64,000 nt of DNA from Actinoplanes sp. TBRC 11911. Its GTDB lineage: Bacteria > Actinomycetota > Actinomycetes > Mycobacteriales > Micromonosporaceae. A program made the position numbers and the translations under genes. Where the stretch lies: positions 124,001 through 188,000 of the forward strand of contig NZ_JABBNC010000012.1 of assembly GCF_012933445.1 (NCBI RefSeq), read 5' to 3'. The notes under the pieces are model-generated. The model did not search any database and had not been told where the DNA came from. It saw only the letters and a list, made by a program, of their open reading frames with translations. Of the stretch, positions 25,241-33,390 are shown in pieces. Positions within the stretch are counted from its first letter, which is position 1; the number at the start of each line of letters is the position of its first letter.

Positions 25241-25487
25241 CCAATCGGTTGCCGCCCGGGCCGTGCGGTGCCTCCCGGCCTGCGGGCGCCCGGTTTTGCG
25301 CCGGACTGATCGGGCTCGGAGCCGGGCCGATTGGTTTCCGGATCGGTCGTGGCGGTATCCGGTCGGTTTCCAAGTGGCCCCCGGCGGTAGCCGGTCGGGT
25401 CCGGTGCGGTGCGAAGCGGTTCACGGGCTCAGCGGGGACGCGGGGCGCCCCGATCGGTATCCCGTACCCAACACCGAAGGAGACCAC
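25241..25487 (+). other. intergenic region rich in CGGT words, upstream of CAP protein
   Basis: 247 bases with many scattered CCGGTCGG/CGGTCG words but no exact tandem unit. No gene or known RNA is recognised. It contains the promoter and the GAAGGAGA ribosome site of the CAP-domain gene. Confidence 0.4.
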
Positions 25488-25994
25488 GTGAACCGCTTCG
25501 TCCGTAAGGCCGTCCTCGCCGCCGCCATCGTCGCCGCGCCTCTGTTCGCCGCCACCCCGGCGCTCGCGGCCACCAGTGGGACGCCGAAGAAGACCGCTGC
25601 GGTCGACACGGCAGCGTATGAGGTCGAGGTCGTCAAGCTGACCAACGCCGAGCGTGCCAAGAAGGGCTGCCCGGCCCTGCGCATCGACGACCGCCTGGTG
25701 AAGGCCGCCCGCGCGCACAGCGCCGACATGATCCAGGCCAACTTCTTCAGCCACACCGGCTCGAACGGCAGCAACTTCGTCGCTCGTGAGGTCGCCGCCG
25801 GTTACCCGAAGAACGGTGCGTCCGCCGAGAACATCGCCTGGGGCTACCGCACGCCGCAGGAGGTCGTCACCGGCTGGATGAACAGCTCGGGCCACCGCGC
25901 CAACATCCTGAACTGCTCCAGCATCGCCGTCGGCGTGGGCGTGGTCATGAAGGGCAGCGCGCCCTACTGGACCCAGGACTTCGGTCGAATCTGA
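25488..25994 (+). CDS. secreted CAP-domain (SCP/PR-1-like) protein
   Basis: A 168-residue exported protein. A signal peptide (about 1-28, ending PALAA) is followed by a CAP domain with the family marks LTNAERAKKGCPAL, HSADMIQANFFSHTG, GENIAWG-like AENIAWGY and WMNSSGHRANILN. The two His and the Glu form the CAP cavity. A Cys pair (GCPAL, ILNCSS) probably makes a disulfide. GAAGGAGA stands directly before the GTG at 25488; more distal in-frame starts lack this. Bacterial CAP proteins are common near spore or wall functions but the role here is not known. Confidence 0.92.
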   Translation: MNRFVRKAVLAAAIVAAPLFAATPALAATSGTPKKTAAVDTAAYEVEVVKLTNAERAKKGCPALRIDDRLVKAARAHSADMIQANFFSHTGSNGSNFVAREVAAGYPKNGASAENIAWGYRTPQEVVTGWMNSSGHRANILNCSSIAVGVGVVMKGSAPYWTQDFGRI

Positions 25995-26002
25995 TTTCTC
26001 GC

Positions 26003-26041
26003 ACAGGGGCGGTCACGGCAATCGAGCCGGGCCGCCCCTGT
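26003..26041 (+). terminator. hairpin terminator after CAP gene
   Basis: Perfect 10-bp repeat ACAGGGGCGG / CCGCCCCTGT around a 19-base loop, 9 bases after the stop. No long T-run follows, so termination strength is uncertain. Confidence 0.65.
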
Positions 26042-26102
26042 CGGCTTTCCGCGCGACGGACGGCGTCCCACTCGTGCGACTGACGAACCAGACCCACACG
26101 GG

Positions 26103-26849
26103 ATGTCCTACCCCAGGGACAAACGCCAGGGACTTTCCTGGGTCGCTTTCTCCGGCCCCGGACCATCGTGGAGCAGCGATGTCTCCGGACACTCCACGAT
26201 CGCCGAGGAGCCAGAACAGTTGGTCAAAGCCGTCGACACGGTCGCGGTCGTCTCGTCCAGTGTCATCATCCGAGCCGGCCTGTCGCGCACCCTCAGCACG
26301 GTGCCGGACCTGGACGTGAGCCAAGAGGCACCCGACCTGGCGTCCCTCGACCCGAGCCGGCCGCCCACCGTGCTCGTCCTCGACCTGGACGACCGGGAGC
26401 GCGGCCGCATCGCCGAGGGCTTCTGGTCGCGCCTGCCACCCCTGGCCAGCACGGTGGTGCTCTGCCCACCGAACAATCCGGTCAATCTGCCCGCCGCCCT
26501 GCGCTACGGGGTCCGGGCACTGCTGACCCGCGAATCCGCCACGACGGAGCTGCTGATCGCGGTGGAGGCCGCCCGCCACGGCGGCGTACACATCTCGACC
26601 AGCCTGCTGACCGACGTGTTCCCGGAGAGCCGCGTCACCCCGCACCTGGCGACCCGCGAGGTCGAGGCCCTGCGTTGGCTGGTGCAGGGCCTGACGCACG
26701 GCCAGATAGGCCGCCGGATGGGCCTTTCCGAGGCAACGGTCAACACCTACGTCAAACGCATCCGGGCAAAGCTGGGCGTAGGCAACAAGGCCGACCTGAC
26801 CCGCCGCGCGATAGAACTCGGCTACATCCCACCCCACCCTCGTCAGTGA
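26103..26849 (+). CDS. LuxR-family regulator with degenerate receiver domain
   Basis: A regulator of up to 248 residues. The C-terminal LuxR helix-turn-helix is clear (LATREVEALRWLVQGLTHGQIG to VNTYVKRIRAKLGVGNKADL). The N-terminal half aligns with a receiver domain, but the usual acidic pair is replaced by serines (VAVVSSSVIIRAGL). An Asp-rich VLVLDLDD remains where the phosphoacceptor should be. No kinase is adjacent, so phosphorylation-independent control is likely. The start is uncertain: the ATG at 26103 gives a 40-residue extension without recognisable fold and a later TTG near 26219 would suit the receiver better. Confidence 0.75.
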   Translation: MSYPRDKRQGLSWVAFSGPGPSWSSDVSGHSTIAEEPEQLVKAVDTVAVVSSSVIIRAGLSRTLSTVPDLDVSQEAPDLASLDPSRPPTVLVLDLDDRERGRIAEGFWSRLPPLASTVVLCPPNNPVNLPAALRYGVRALLTRESATTELLIAVEAARHGGVHISTSLLTDVFPESRVTPHLATREVEALRWLVQGLTHGQIGRRMGLSEATVNTYVKRIRAKLGVGNKADLTRRAIELGYIPPHPRQ

Positions 26850-26922
26850 CCGAGCCCCGCCCGGTCCCGTTTGGATAATCGCGCCGCCCTCACCTCGCTC
26901 CCGGCCCCGGCTCGTCCACCAC

Positions 26923-28104
26923 TCAGAAGTCGGCGAAGATGTACGGCATCTGGCGTGGGAACAACGTCGTCAGTGGCTGGACCCCCTCGTTTGTCAGCTC
27001 GCCCAAGCCCCGCGTGACGACCTCGACCGGGTCGAGCACGCCGTAGAGGAGCGCGCTGAACCCGGCCGCTGTCAGCGTTGCCTGCGGGGTCGCGCTCCCC
27101 TTGGCGACCGAGAGCCGGCCGTCGTCGCCGGACAAATGCCACGTGCCGCCGATGAACTCGTCGTCGGGGATGTGGATCGTGACCGCTCCGCTGCCCACGG
27201 GCGTACCGCTGAGGGCTGTCATGTTCAAAGCCCGCACCATCGGGCTGCCGTTTCGCGGGAACGAGACGCGGCCCTCGGTCGTCACCTCGAAATCGGTGCC
27301 CCACAGCTCGGGGACCTCGTCGGAGCTCAGCAGCATCACGACGCGGCCGACCTGGTCGACGTGGCGGGCGAGGTATTGCAGGATCAGCGCCCGGCCCATC
27401 GGACCCGAATAGAGCAGATCGGACGCGACGAGGTCACCACCGTATTGATCGATGCGGTAGCGCAAGGCGCCCACCACCTCGCCGCCGGACCGCGCGATCG
27501 CCACCCACCTCTTGTCGTCGCGGAACTCGGCGGTGCGCGTCTCGTCGTACACCGCGAAGCCATGCCTCTCGGTGAGCAGGCGGCGGGTCAATTTGTCCCA
27601 CTCGTCGAAAGCGTCACGCATCGGCAGGCGCTCGACCTCGCCGGGCAGGTCGGCGCGCACCAGATGCGCCAGCCCCTCGGGCTTGAACGTGGCGATGCGG
27701 TGTCGCGGGATGCCCACATATCCGAAGCGGGCGTAGAAGCTCGAACGGAACGGATAGAGAGCGGTGACCGCACAGCCCTCCTCGCGCATCTGCCTCAGCA
27801 GCCGCTCGAGCAACCCGCGCACCAGGCCCTGGCGCCGGGCCGACGGATGTGAGGACACCGACGCGACGCCCGCCATGTCGTGGACCATGCCCCGCACGTT
27901 CTGCTGCATCCGCAGCGCGGCGACGCCGGCCAGCGCGCGACCCTCCTCCTCGGCGATCAAGTTGACCGTCGTCTCGAAGAAGCGCATGCGCCCGGCATAG
28001 GTCGCTTCGTCTTCGTCGGGCCACGGTGACGGCATGAAGGCATACGACTGAAGAGGGAACATGGTCGCCGTGCGCTCGGCGGCGGTGATCTGCCGGAACT
28101 CCAT
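26923..28104 (-). CDS. Eis-like GNAT N-acetyltransferase
   Basis: A 393-residue protein of the enhanced-intracellular-survival acetyltransferase type: two GNAT folds followed by a sterol-carrier-like third domain. The acetyl-CoA loop is VSSHPSARRQGLVRGLL and a tyrosine-rich FYARFGYVG follows. The sequence ends in a C-terminal phenylalanine (YIFADF), as Eis proteins do, where the terminal carboxylate acts in catalysis. GTG at 28119 is also in frame. The ATG at 28104 matches homologous MEFRxI starts and has TTGGAT 6 bases before it, a possible leaderless promoter. Eis enzymes acetylate amines, including aminoglycosides; the substrate here is unknown. Confidence 0.88.
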   Translation of the reverse strand: MEFRQITAAERTATMFPLQSYAFMPSPWPDEDEATYAGRMRFFETTVNLIAEEEGRALAGVAALRMQQNVRGMVHDMAGVASVSSHPSARRQGLVRGLLERLLRQMREEGCAVTALYPFRSSFYARFGYVGIPRHRIATFKPEGLAHLVRADLPGEVERLPMRDAFDEWDKLTRRLLTERHGFAVYDETRTAEFRDDKRWVAIARSGGEVVGALRYRIDQYGGDLVASDLLYSGPMGRALILQYLARHVDQVGRVVMLLSSDEVPELWGTDFEVTTEGRVSFPRNGSPMVRALNMTALSGTPVGSGAVTIHIPDDEFIGGTWHLSGDDGRLSVAKGSATPQATLTAAGFSALLYGVLDPVEVVTRGLGELTNEGVQPLTTLFPRQMPYIFADF

Positions 28105-28278
28105 GCGTTCATCCAACACTGTGGGGCCGGAGCGGCGCTGAAATGTTTTCCGGGCTGTGGATAACTCGGAAACTGCCTGGTCGCGCTCGGGACGCGACGC
28201 GCCGGGGGACCCCGGTTTGGCAAGGCGACGAGCAACCCGCTAATGTTTCTTCCGTCGCCAGGGAAGCCGGGCGGCAAC

Positions 28279-28351
28279 GCGGACGTAGCGCAGCTGGTAG
28301 CGCATCACCTTGCCAAGGTGAGGGTCGCGGGTTCGAATCCCGTCGTCCGCT
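28279..28351 (+). tRNA. tRNA-Gly (GCC)
   Basis: Acceptor stem GCGGACG / CGTCCGC, anticodon stem-loop TCACC-TTGCCAA-GGTGA with anticodon GCC, and T-arm CGGGTTCGAATCCCG. CCA is not encoded. First of three tRNAs in one transcript. Confidence 0.96.
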
Positions 28352-28390
28352 CGGAGAGGGGCCTTCACAGGTTACGTGCGGGGCCAACTC

Positions 28391-28461
28391 GGTGGAGTGG
28401 CCGAGAGGCGAGGCAACGGCCTGCAAAGCCGTGTACACGGGTTCAAATCCCGTCTCCACCT
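28391..28461 (+). tRNA. tRNA-Cys (GCA)
   Basis: Acceptor GGTGGAG / CTCCACC, anticodon arm ACGGC-CTGCAAA-GCCGT with anticodon GCA, T-arm CGGGTTCAAATCCCG. 39 bases after tRNA-Gly; CCA not encoded. Confidence 0.96.
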
Positions 28462-28480
28462 CGCAAGACAAGTGGACTTT

Positions 28481-28552
28481 GGGCGATTGGCGCAGCGGGA
28501 GCGCGCTTCCTTGACACGGAAGAGGTCACTGGTTCGATCCCAGTATCGCCCA
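28481..28552 (+). tRNA. tRNA-Val (GAC)
   Basis: Acceptor GGGCGAT / ATCGCCC, anticodon arm CTTCC-TTGACAC-GGAAG with anticodon GAC, T-arm CTGGTTCGATCCCAG. The Gly-Cys-Val order is a conserved actinobacterial tRNA cluster. CCA not encoded. Confidence 0.96.
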
Positions 28553-28563
28553 CGAGCTTAGGA

Positions 28564-28596
28564 CGCCCCTGTCCGCGGAGAGCGCGGACCGGGGCG
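28564..28596 (+). terminator. terminator of tRNA cluster
   Basis: CGCCCC-t-GTCCGCG pairs with CGCGGAC-c-GGGGCG around a 5-base loop, 11 bases after tRNA-Val, then CTCGTCATTT. Confidence 0.85.
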
Positions 28597-28740
28597 CTCG
28601 TCATTTCTGCTCCGGGGCCGAGCCCCGGAAACCCCACGTTGCGGTGGTAACGGTTGGGGGAACGTCTCGCCTTGCGGCTCGCCGGGGCTTGTGGACGCGG
28701 AAAGGCTCCTCAAGCGCGCGATGCGATGGTTGCGGTTGGC

Positions 28741-28797
28741 GGGACAACTACGGCTGCCAGGGACACCCACGGTTGCCGGGGGCACCTACGGTTGTCG
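28741..28797. repeat. 19-bp degenerate tandem repeat, 3 copies
   Basis: Copies at 28741, 28760 and 28779 of the type GGGACACCCACGGTTGCCG, differing at a few positions, in the non-coding gap (28597-28837) downstream of the HerA-like gene. Nothing else is recognised in that gap. Confidence 0.75.
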
Positions 28798-28837
28798 CTA
28801 AGTGGCTTCTATCCGACATTTCCGGCGGGGTTCCGGG

Positions 28838-30391
28838 CTAACGGCGGCGGCGGGCTGTGCCGAAGATTGAGCGGACTATCTCTCGGCCTGCGGCTGTGGC
28901 GGCGGTTCGTAACGTGTTGCGGACTGTGGGGCTGGCCAAGGCCTTCTCCAAGAAAGACTTTTCCGGCGCCGGCGCCGGCGCCGGCGCGGGCTTGGGGGGT
29001 GGTGCGGGCCGGGGTGCTGGGGGCGCTGCTGCGGGTGGGGGGACCGCCACCTTGCGGAGCAGGATCTCGTAGGCCGACTCGCGGTCTATGCGCGGGCCGT
29101 ACTTGGGTGTCAACGGGGACGCCGCCACGATGCCGTCCACCAAGGCCGCGTCGGCCTGGGCCATCAGGGATCTCGGGGGCGGCAGGCGGGTCCAGGCGAC
29201 CGGCGTCGGTGCGCCGCGCTCGGAGAGCACCGTGATGATGGCCTCGCCGGTGCCGAGCTGGGTCAGGACCTCCTCCAGGTCGTACGGCGATTTGGGGAAG
29301 GTCGACACCGTGGCCTTCAGCGCCTTCGCGTCCTCCGGCGTATAGGCGCGCAGCGCGTGCTGCACCCGGTTGCCCAGCTGGGCGAGCACGTCGGCGGGCA
29401 CGTCCTTCGGGGTCTGGGTGACGAAGAAGATGCCGACGCCCTTGGAGCGGATCAGCCGTACGGTCTGGGTGACCGCCTGCAGGAACTCCTTCGACGCGTC
29501 GCGGAACAGCAGGTGCGCCTCGTCGAAGAAGAAGACCAGCTTGGGCTTGTCCACGTCGCCGACCTCGGGCAAATCCTGGAACAGGTCGGCCAGGAACCAC
29601 ATGAGGAACGTCGCGAACAGCTCCGGCCGGCTCTGCAGACTGGGCAGCTCGAGAATGCTGACCACCCCGGCGCCCGATGACGTCGTACGCAGAAAGTCCC
29701 TGGTGTCGAACTCGGTCTCGCCGAAGAAATCCTCGGCACCCTGGTCGGCGAACGCGATCAATTCTCGCAGAATCACGCCGGCCGTGGCCTTGGACAATCC
29801 GCCCAGCGAAGCCAGCTCGCCGGCACCGTCCGGGGACGTGAGGTGCTGGATCACCGCACGCAGGTCGGCGAGGTCGAGCAGCGGCAAAGCGTTCTTGTCG
29901 GCGAAATGAAAGACCAGGCCCAGAGACGATTCCTGTACGTCGTTGAGGCCCAGCACCTTCGACAGCAGGGTCGGGCCGAACGATGTGATCGTGGCGCGCA
30001 CCGGCACACCCGTCCCATGGCCCCCGAGCGCGAAGAACTCGACCGGGAACGCGGCCGGCTGCCACTGTTCGCCGATCTCGGTCGCCCGGGCGGTGATCTT
30101 GTCGTTGGGGACGCCGGGGGCGGCCATGCCGGACAGGTCGCCCTTGATGTCGGCGAGGAACACCGGCACCCCGGCCGCGGACAGCTGTTCGGCTAGGCCC
30201 TGCAGCGTCTTCGTCTTGCCGGTGCCGGTCGCCCCGGCCACCAGGCCGTGCCGGGTGACCATGGGTAGCGGGATCCGGACCCGCGCGGTGGGGTCGCAGG
30301 TCGGCCCGGTCACCAGGGCACCCAGCTCGAGCACCGGTCCGGTGAACGCATACCCGGTGCGGACGGTCGCTGCTAGATCACTATCCGTCAT
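28838..30391 (-). CDS. HerA/FtsK-like ATPase (DUF853 family)
   Basis: A 517-residue P-loop ATPase. Walker A is AGATGTGKTKTL (about residues 54-65), Walker B is KLVFFFDEAHLL, and the sensor segment is IFFVTQTPKDVP. This arrangement identifies the DUF853 helicase-HerA-like family. A Pro/Ala-rich linker (about 435-465) leads to a basic C-terminal tail. No NurA-type nuclease or other partner is adjacent, so its role (DNA translocase or regulator) is open. TAGCGT lies 7 bases before the ATG at 30391, indicating a leaderless start; a GTG three codons earlier would sit on that box and is less likely. Confidence 0.88.
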   Translation of the reverse strand: MTDSDLAATVRTGYAFTGPVLELGALVTGPTCDPTARVRIPLPMVTRHGLVAGATGTGKTKTLQGLAEQLSAAGVPVFLADIKGDLSGMAAPGVPNDKITARATEIGEQWQPAAFPVEFFALGGHGTGVPVRATITSFGPTLLSKVLGLNDVQESSLGLVFHFADKNALPLLDLADLRAVIQHLTSPDGAGELASLGGLSKATAGVILRELIAFADQGAEDFFGETEFDTRDFLRTTSSGAGVVSILELPSLQSRPELFATFLMWFLADLFQDLPEVGDVDKPKLVFFFDEAHLLFRDASKEFLQAVTQTVRLIRSKGVGIFFVTQTPKDVPADVLAQLGNRVQHALRAYTPEDAKALKATVSTFPKSPYDLEEVLTQLGTGEAIITVLSERGAPTPVAWTRLPPPRSLMAQADAALVDGIVAASPLTPKYGPRIDRESAYEILLRKVAVPPPAAAPPAPRPAPPPKPAPAPAPAPEKSFLEKALASPTVRNTLRTAATAAGREIVRSIFGTARRRR

Positions 30392-30499
30392 GAATTGCAC
30401 GCTATCCCATTGCCGAGCCCGCCGAATGCCTCAAGGTTCCGGACGCCGCGCCGATCAAGACGCACGACAGCATCTGATCAGAAGGGTTTGGTAGACGCG

Positions 30500-30673
30500 A
30501 TGAAGTTCTTCTCCTGCGGTGACGTCGTTCCCGGCTGCGACGCCCACTGGGCCCGCGACTCCGAGGATGACATCCTGGCCGCGGTCGCCGAGCACGCCGC
30601 CGAGTCACACCACATGCACTCCGTGCCGGCCGACGTGGTCGACGCGGTGCGGGCCGCCATCGTCAGCCGCTGA
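30500..30673 (+). CDS. DUF1059 small protein
   Basis: A 57-residue acidic, cysteine- and histidine-containing protein of the DUF1059 family: KFFSCGDVVPGCDAHW at the N terminus and HAAESHHMHSVP in the middle. The two Cys and clustered His look able to bind a metal, which is inference. The ATG at 30500 gives the family's standard MKFFSCGD start. The EAL gene begins 5 bases after its stop, so the two are probably cotranscribed. Confidence 0.88.
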   Translation: MKFFSCGDVVPGCDAHWARDSEDDILAAVAEHAAESHHMHSVPADVVDAVRAAIVSR

Positions 30674-30678
30674 GCGCG

Positions 30679-31791
30679 ATGACGACCGAGGTCACCGACG
30701 GGCTCGACTGGCCGGCTCTGCTCGAGTCGGCCATCGACGGGGCCGGGGTGAGTGCCGTCTACCAGCCGATCGTCGACCTCGCCCGGGGCGTGGTGGTCGG
30801 CTACGAGGCGCTCACCCGTTTCGAGGGTTACCCGGTCTCGAATCCCGAGCTGTGGTTCGGCGCCGCGGGCCGGCACGGGCGCGGCGCCGACCTGCAGGCC
30901 ACGGCCCTGCGGAAGGCTCTCGCCGAACGCGGTGGCCTGCCGCGCAACTGTTTCCTCACCGTCAACGTGGGCCCCGAGGTGCTCGATCACCCGGCCATCC
31001 GCAAGGTCTGGGCCGACGAGGGTGACCTGCGCGGACTCGTCGTGGAGCTGACCGAGCACTTCGCCGTCGACGACTACACCGCGCTGGAGCCCGACCTGAA
31101 CCGGCTCCGGGCGGCGGGTGCGCTGATCGCCGTCGACGACGCCGGATCCGGCTACGCGGGACTCACCCACCTGCTCACCTTGCGCCCGTCCATGATCAAG
31201 CTGGATCGGGCGCTGGTGCAGGACGTCGACCAGGACGAGGCGAAACGCGCCCTCGTCGAGATGGTCGGCACCTTCGCCGGCCGCATCGACGCCTGGCTGC
31301 TGGCCGAGGGCATCGAACGCGCCGGCGAACTGGAGGCGCTGGCCGCGCTGCAGGTTCCGCTGGCCCAGGGCTATCACCTCAGCAGGCCGGCCGGACCGTG
31401 GGCGCCCATCACCGACGAGGCCGGGCACCTGCTCACCATGCAGTCGGTGAACCGCGACCGGAGCGGCCTGCGCCCCCTGCTCGAGCGCTCGGCCACGGTC
31501 ACCGACGTCGGCGACGCGTACGCGGCCTTCGCCGATCCGACGGTCGACCTGGTGGTGCTCTGCGACGACTACCAGCGCCCGATCGCGGCGATCGACGACC
31601 GCACGTCGCCCATCCCCCTCGTCATCCCGGACATGAAGGTCAACGTGGGTACGCGACCGGCCGACGCCGCCGCGCGCGCCGTGACCCGCCCGGACTGGAC
31701 ACGGCCGCTGCTGTGCACCGACGACAACGGCCGATACGTCGGGGTTGTCCGCATGCCCCGCCTCATCCAGGCCATCAGCAGCGGAATTTAA
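30679..31791 (+). CDS. EAL-domain c-di-GMP phosphodiesterase with C-terminal CBS-like region
   Basis: A 370-residue cytoplasmic protein. The EAL domain (about 25-245) keeps the motif YEALTRF (Glu43), the Asn of NVGPEVLD, the Glu of VELTEH, the Asp pair as VDDAGSGY (DDFG in classical members), Lys in MIKLDR and Glu in LLAEGIER, so hydrolytic activity is plausible. The last about 115 residues resemble a paired CBS-type nucleotide sensor (VTDVGDAYAAFADPTVDLVVLCDD). It would lower c-di-GMP in response to a ligand. It sits 5 bases after the DUF1059 gene. Confidence 0.85.
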   Translation: MTTEVTDGLDWPALLESAIDGAGVSAVYQPIVDLARGVVVGYEALTRFEGYPVSNPELWFGAAGRHGRGADLQATALRKALAERGGLPRNCFLTVNVGPEVLDHPAIRKVWADEGDLRGLVVELTEHFAVDDYTALEPDLNRLRAAGALIAVDDAGSGYAGLTHLLTLRPSMIKLDRALVQDVDQDEAKRALVEMVGTFAGRIDAWLLAEGIERAGELEALAALQVPLAQGYHLSRPAGPWAPITDEAGHLLTMQSVNRDRSGLRPLLERSATVTDVGDAYAAFADPTVDLVVLCDDYQRPIAAIDDRTSPIPLVIPDMKVNVGTRPADAAARAVTRPDWTRPLLCTDDNGRYVGVVRMPRLIQAISSGI

Positions 31792-31890
31792 GCTCACGGT
31801 GACCAGCCAGAGCACAGCGGGCACTCAGCGTTGTTACAGCCAAGCGACGCACAGTTAAAGCCTTATCCCGTCCGGTAACTGGAGGTCCCC

Positions 31891-32166
31891 ATGGGTCCGC
31901 TGCTCGCGCTGGTGAGTTTCGGGCTGTTGCTGTTCCAGCTCCTGCTCGTCGTTCGCGCGATCTTGAGTTGGAGCGTGGCTCTCGTCGGGCCTTCGTCGTC
32001 CGGTTCGTTCCGGGCCCGGCTCACCGCCGGCGTCACCGCGATCACCGAGCCGGTCATCCGACCCGTCCGACGGGTCATTCCCCCACTGCGCCTGGGCGGC
32101 ACCTCGATCGACCTGGCCTACATCGTCGTGTTCTTCGTGATCGTCCTGCTGCGCAACATCATCTGA
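31891..32166 (+). CDS. YggT family membrane protein
   Basis: A 91-residue protein with two long hydrophobic helices (about 1-30 and 70-90) and the family segment AITEPVIRPVRRVIPP between them. GGAGGT lies 4 bases before the ATG. YggT proteins are linked to cell-division or osmotic functions in other bacteria. Here it stands alone: the usual actinobacterial neighbours sepF and divIVA are absent from the window. Confidence 0.87.
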   Translation: MGPLLALVSFGLLLFQLLLVVRAILSWSVALVGPSSSGSFRARLTAGVTAITEPVIRPVRRVIPPLRLGGTSIDLAYIVVFFVIVLLRNII

Positions 32167-32190
32167 CGACGATCAACGCGAAGCGGGCGC

Positions 32191-32240
32191 CGTCAAGCGG
32201 TGGGCGCCGCCGTCAAGCGGTGGGCGCCGCCGTCAAGCGG
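32191..32240. repeat. 20-bp tandem repeat, 2.5 copies
   Basis: CGTCAAGCGGTGGGCGCCGC at 32191 and 32211 plus the half copy CGTCAAGCGG at 32231; exact. It lies 24 bases after the YggT stop. Confidence 0.95.
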
Positions 32241-32824
32241 TTCCGGCGCCGGCCGCATGCTGGAAGGCGCGCTCCCAAGCGACACCAACGGCCGGTGTCA
32301 GCTATCGCCTGGGGCGCGCCTCCTTGGGTGTCCAGCGACCGGGGCAGCGGCCACGGACAACACACAATGCGGCTTGATCGGAAAGTCGGGGCACCTCCTT
32401 GATCGCATGAGACTGTCGGCCGAATCGACCGATTTCGACCGGGTGGAACGGCCGCCAACGCGGCGGGCCGACCGGCCGGAAAGGCCAATCCGGCGATCAC
32501 GAAGGCCGAGCGAAGGCCGGTTTGTGCAGAAACTGCGAAACTCCGAACGGCCTACGTGATCCGGCTTGTTGCCTTCGCTGGGGACCGAAGGCAGGGTAGA
32601 TCGGCGTTGATTTGCCTCGATACCGTGCAACTTGCAAACCCAACGCCGCAACTTGCACGCTTCACGTGCACGCGAGACCCCGCCGATCCGATTTGGCACA
32701 TCCAATCGGCGGACACGCATTGTCATCGCACGGTCACCCTTCGTACTCTGTTGGTCACCATCATCGATCAACATGAGTGCGATGAAGCGGGCCGACCTGG
32801 CGGCGGCCTGCGGGGGAGCCGAGC
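32241..32824 (+). other. 584-base intergenic region with few recognisable features
   Basis: No convincing gene on either strand; base composition drops toward 32560-32820. It contains the paired direct repeat 32627-32657 and the promoter of the gene at 32825. A short frame starting ATGAGTGCGATGAAG at 32772 runs through the next gene's start and looks accidental. Confidence 0.5.
32627..32657 (+). promoter_or_regulatory. paired GCAACTTGCA direct repeats
   Basis: GCAACTTGCA at 32627-32636 and 32648-32657, 21 bases centre to centre (two helical turns); each is close to a palindrome (TGCAA-TTGCA). Candidate tandem operators about 170-200 bases before the gene at 32825. Confidence 0.4.
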
Positions 32825-33376
32825 ATGCTAATCAAAGTCATCGATCAGATCACCGACGAAGAGCTGCACGAAGCCGTGTGGAAGCTCTATCAGGACGCTT
32901 TTGAGGACCTGAACACGATGGCCGTGCAACGGCATCTCATGTACCGCGACGAGCTCGACGAAGTGCTGCGCGACTCTCGCGTGCACAAGTACCTCGCCTT
33001 GGATGACGACGGCACCTTGTGCGGGATCGCCACGTACACCAACGAACTCGAGGCGGTTCCTCTGATCTCTCCGCCCTACTTCGAGCGCCACTGGCCCGAG
33101 CACTACGCGTCCAAGAGGATCTGGTATATCGGCTTCGTGGCCGTCGATCCGCAGGCCCAGGGACGAGAGGTGTTCTCCCTGCTCGTCGAGCAGATGTACC
33201 TGGTGGCCTCCGCCCAGAACGGGGTGGTCGGCCTGGACATCTGCACCTACAACGATGACGTCCGCCGCATGTCTCGCATATTCCGGCTCATGGTCAGCCG
33301 GCTTTCGGATACCATGCGGTTCAACCGAGTCGACCAGCAGTCCTACTGGCTGTACGAGTTCCCCGCAGCCGCGTAG
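32825..33376 (+). CDS. putative GNAT-like acyltransferase, unknown function
   Basis: A 183-residue protein I do not recognise with certainty. The stretch IGFVAVDPQAQGREVFSLLVEQM resembles the beta4-alpha3 pyrophosphate-binding part of GNAT enzymes but lacks the usual RxxGxG loop. The N-terminal part (LHEAVWKLYQDAFEDLNTMAVQRH) also fits the start of a GNAT fold. GGGGGAG precedes the ATG by about 6 bases. Its codon use is less GC-biased than its neighbours, so acquisition by transfer is possible. It faces a second GNAT gene at 33391. Confidence 0.6.
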   Translation: MLIKVIDQITDEELHEAVWKLYQDAFEDLNTMAVQRHLMYRDELDEVLRDSRVHKYLALDDDGTLCGIATYTNELEAVPLISPPYFERHWPEHYASKRIWYIGFVAVDPQAQGREVFSLLVEQMYLVASAQNGVVGLDICTYNDDVRRMSRIFRLMVSRLSDTMRFNRVDQQSYWLYEFPAAA

Positions 33377-33390
33377 AGATCTGACCGACG

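Noticed and set aside
28279..28596. Integration site of a mobile element at the tRNA cluster
   Set aside because: All three tRNAs are intact, no duplicated tRNA end and no integrase gene were seen on either side.
32772..32904. Short frame MSAMKRADLAAACGG before the gene at 32825
   Set aside because: It runs into the well-supported downstream start in another frame and turns Arg-rich after that; a leader peptide cannot be shown.
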